NCBI GenBank assembly: GCA_030640485.1
Contig: DAOWJG010000147.1
Location: forward strand, 1 to 8,090
Length of the DNA: 8,090 nt
Direction: 5' to 3'
Source of the DNA: Dehalococcoidales bacterium
GTDB taxonomy: Bacteria; Chloroflexota; Dehalococcoidia; Dehalococcoidales; UBA5760
Shown here: positions 6,328 through 8,090 of the stretch, piece after piece
How the letters are laid out: each line of letters starts with the position of its first letter
Numbering within the stretch: the stretch's first letter is position 1
Translations under genes and position numbers: made by a program
The notes under the pieces: model-generated
What the model saw: the letters and a program-made list of their open reading frames with translations, nothing else
Databases searched by the model: none
Told to the model about the DNA's origin: nothing

Positions 6328-6555
6328 ATGGGCTACCGGCCGATAAGTGACTATGGACTTATTGGGAACATGTTCTCTGCGGCCTTGGTAGGCTTGAACG
6401 GCTCTATTGACTGGTGTTGCCTGTCCCGCTTCGATTCCCCCAGCGTCTTCGCTGACATACTGGATGACCAGAAAGGTGGCCGACTTCAGATAAGGACGAA
6501 GCTATTATTTGAGTCTCGTAAGCGTATATTCCCGAGACAAACTAAGTTTATTTGA
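6328..6555 (+). pseudogene. Truncated GH15 glucoamylase/trehalase-like N-terminus
   Basis: The first 58 or so residues are a near-textbook start of a bacterial GH15 protein: MGYRPISDYGLIGN, AALVGLNGSIDWCC, RFDSPSVFADILDD, then KGGRLQI. After that FESRKRIFPRQTKFI loosely resembles the next GH15 strand (a '.Yl..TNvL.T' segment) before a TGA at 6553, at 75 codons. Intact GH15 enzymes of this group are about 600 residues and hydrolyse alpha-glucosidic bonds such as in maltodextrin or trehalose. All catalytic (alpha/alpha)6-barrel sequence is missing, and no other frame after 6555 continues it; the neighbouring aldolase gene ends 31 bp further on. ATG 6328 retains a ribosome binding site (GGGAGAGGA, 6311-6319). 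The reading frame also stays open upstream to TTG 6229 and encodes a hydrophobic stretch followed by Arg-rich residues. I read this as a remnant left by a deletion or rearrangement. Confidence 0.8.
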
Positions 6556-6568
6556 TTAGGAACCCAAG

Positions 6569-6586
6569 TCCCATCTCAGTATGGGA
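6569..6586. terminator. Short hairpin between convergent gene ends
   Basis: TCCCAT, a 6-nt loop and ATGGGA form a 6-bp stem directly after the aldolase stop (6587) and 13 bp after the GH15-remnant stop. No T-run follows on either strand, so it is at best a weak bidirectional end point. Confidence 0.2.
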
Positions 6587-7897
6587 TCATTTAACAACGA
6601 ACTTACTGACTAAGCCGATTGTTTCCACGACATTCAGTCTCTGGAAGAGCAAAGAAAAGCGATTCTCAAGCGTCTCCCCTATCTCCCTGAGATTTTGGTC
6701 CGGGATGCTCCATATTTCCTTTTTGAAATCACCCCACGCTTTCTTCCGAGTTTTATATAAGAATTGGTTCTCCGTATCTTCTGGTTTTCGCTCACTGTTG
6801 TAGCTCTCTAAAAGATGACTGTTTATCTTTTGCAGTAACTCCCTGGGGAAATATAGGCTGTCGTAGATAACATTTTGAAATCCGGTGGCCAGGTGAACTT
6901 CCGTGGTACCTACTTGCGGGAACAGCCCAAACGCCTCGTCAGAGAGAGTAGAGGCTCCATGCTGTACTGCGCCGCTCAGGCCATACTCCTCACGGGACAC
7001 TTTAGATAGCTTTTTCAGTATCTCAAAATCAAGGTTGACTTCGGCAATTGACCCATCAGGTAAGACTACTCCACCGTGTGTTGTCCCGGTTTGCACGCTG
7101 ATTTTGGATATCCCACCGATGTTTGAACCCAAATAGGCGAGATATCCGCTCATAAAGGCTCTGAGGTCTTCCACTGTACTATTTCTCTTGCCCACTTCCC
7201 CAATTTCGCCACCGATAGAAATGGTTACTCCCTCTGGTTCAACGCTGCGGATAAATTTAGTCATGTCCGCGGTGACTAGACAGTTGTCATTTTGCTGCTC
7301 CTCAAGGCTTTGCTTTTCTAAATTAACCAGAGTAGAGGCGTCTATATCAATATTCAAAAATCCAGCGCTTACTGCCTCCTGTATCAACTGCTTGATTGCG
7401 TTTATTTCCTTCCCAGGTTCTGAGTGGTATTTACTCCGACTAACCTGAAAGTGGTCTCCCTGAATAAAAACAGGCCCCTGAAATCCCTCTCTGATTGCCG
7501 CTGCCAGCAGGCAAGTGGCATATTCCATCGGTCTTTGCTTTGTATAGCCTATTTCAGAGCGCGCAATCTCAAAGATAAAGGCGCCAACCTTATATTTCCG
7601 TGCCGCCCGAAAAACGGCCCTGGCTACCTGATAGGTAAGTCCACGGATATTAATCGCCGGGACGGTGATACCGTGATAAAGTCCCTTGCCAGCGGCGTCA
7701 TATAACCCTTGAATGCTGGCCGGATAGATTCCCTGGCTAGAAGCTAACTTACGAATTAGCCGCCGATACTCTCCCCTCGTTTGGTCATCGACACCAAAGA
7801 CGGCTTCTCCTACCAGGCTGTCTATTTTGTCTCTGGAGATAGCCTGGCTGCTATTTAATCGAAGACTTGCTTCACTCGGCTGTTTCTTTGCTTCCAT
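6587..7897 (-). CDS. Divergent class II fructose-bisphosphate aldolase-like protein
   Basis: A TIM-barrel, metal-dependent aldolase-like protein of 436 residues from ATG 7897. Class II landmarks in order: ITVPAINIRGLTYQVARAVF (barrel start, like 'aFNv.n'), FIQGDHFQ (Asp148-His149, like the catalytic/metal LDH), GGEIGEVGKRN (Glu231/Glu234), GTTHGG (His274, like GNVHG), GAVQHGAST (His313, like LHGGSG) and TTEVHLATGFQN in place of the usual VNI-TDT phosphate-binding strand. The metal histidines are thus kept while the phosphate site differs, so a related sugar-phosphate substrate is possible. It is longer than classical enzymes (about 285-350), with an extra N-terminal region and a C-terminal extension of about 85 residues. 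The start is uncertain: ATGs at 7897, 7930 and 7966 lack good ribosome binding sites, and the longest form (TTG 8044, ATG 8035) would start at or before its own promoter. It is tail to tail with the GH15 remnant. Confidence 0.8.
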   Translation of the reverse strand: MEAKKQPSEASLRLNSSQAISRDKIDSLVGEAVFGVDDQTRGEYRRLIRKLASSQGIYPASIQGLYDAAGKGLYHGITVPAINIRGLTYQVARAVFRAARKYKVGAFIFEIARSEIGYTKQRPMEYATCLLAAAIREGFQGPVFIQGDHFQVSRSKYHSEPGKEINAIKQLIQEAVSAGFLNIDIDASTLVNLEKQSLEEQQNDNCLVTADMTKFIRSVEPEGVTISIGGEIGEVGKRNSTVEDLRAFMSGYLAYLGSNIGGISKISVQTGTTHGGVVLPDGSIAEVNLDFEILKKLSKVSREEYGLSGAVQHGASTLSDEAFGLFPQVGTTEVHLATGFQNVIYDSLYFPRELLQKINSHLLESYNSERKPEDTENQFLYKTRKKAWGDFKKEIWSIPDQNLREIGETLENRFSLLFQRLNVVETIGLVSKFVVK

Positions 7898-8015
7898 TTT
7901 GCTATCATCTTTACTGGAATCTTCACACATTTGTTCAGTGGAGTGAACCCCTGAGAAGGAAAACATATTGATTTCGCAGCAATGAAAGAAAAAGGTTATG
8001 CTGCCTTGGGTTGGG

Positions 8016-8044
8016 ATTCTACCACAGGTGTCCATTAGAGTCAA
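8016..8044 (-). promoter_or_regulatory. Sigma70-type promoter for the aldolase-like gene
   Basis: On the minus strand, TTGACT (8044-8039), a 17-nt spacer and TAGAAT (8021-8016). Initiation would be near 8009, leaving about 43 nt of leader to ATG 7966 or about 112 nt to ATG 7897. It overlaps the 5' end of the longest reading frame and so argues against starts at 8044 or 8035. Confidence 0.6.
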
Positions 8045-8090
8045 CTTTAAAGGAACTGGGACTGGAAGAATTAGTGGAAGGGTTTTAAGC

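Noticed and set aside
6552..6803. Plus-strand open frame after the GH15 fragment as a frameshifted continuation
   Set aside because: Its translation has no GH15 features and is mostly antisense to the aldolase C-terminus.
6903..7705. Plus-strand open frames of 77, 86 and 93 codons
   Set aside because: All are antisense to the aldolase-like gene and show no family features.
7972..8088. Plus-strand open frame ending in TLKELGLEELVEGF and a TAA at 8086
   Set aside because: Only 38 codons, no start-associated signal or recognised homology, and it overlaps the aldolase promoter and leader. I cannot tell chance from the tail of a gene fragment.

Overview
The window reads as part of a bacterial genome, most likely Chloroflexota (Dehalococcoidia-like). 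This is an inference from protein style: an Ala-Pro-rich linker on an extracytoplasmic solute-binding protein, a 46-residue CxxC zinc-ribbon protein of the DUF5679 type, a GH15-type N-terminus and a long class II aldolase-like protein. No rRNA or other phylogenetic marker is present, so the assignment is tentative. I see no tRNA, CRISPR array, insertion sequence or phage gene.

Layout. Positions 1-1265 (+) hold the 3' part of a RbsB-like solute-binding protein whose N-terminus lies outside the window. It begins with a run of 15 Pro-Ala dipeptides. Positions 1398-4419 (+) hold four co-directional genes: thiD (HMP/HMP-P kinase), a canonical tenA (thiaminase II family), a second, divergent tenA-like gene that appears to have lost most of the catalytic residues, and an HD-domain hydrolase. 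A strong hairpin with a short T-run lies just ahead of the thiD ribosome binding site. Positions 4462-6065 (-) hold a MmgE/PrpD-family dehydratase/decarboxylase and, downstream of it, the small zinc-ribbon protein, each with its own recognisable promoter. Positions 6328-6555 (+) hold only the first ~75 codons of a GH15 glucoamylase-like enzyme, apparently a truncated remnant. Positions 6587-7897 (-) hold a divergent class II fructose-bisphosphate-aldolase-like protein with a clear sigma70-type promoter just upstream.

How the genes fit together. thiD and the first tenA form a plausible thiamin pyrimidine (HMP) salvage pair: TenA releases or recycles the pyrimidine and ThiD phosphorylates it. 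The second TenA-like protein and the HD protein follow on the same strand and may belong to the same function, but the gaps of 167 and 98 bp allow separate promoters. The MmgE/PrpD protein has no methylcitrate-cycle partners here, so its substrate is open. The GH15 fragment and the aldolase are tail to tail only 31 bp apart, which suggests a rearrangement junction.

The points most worth following up are the catalytic/degenerate TenA pair with its HD neighbour, the hairpin that thiD transcripts must pass through, and the GH15 truncation.
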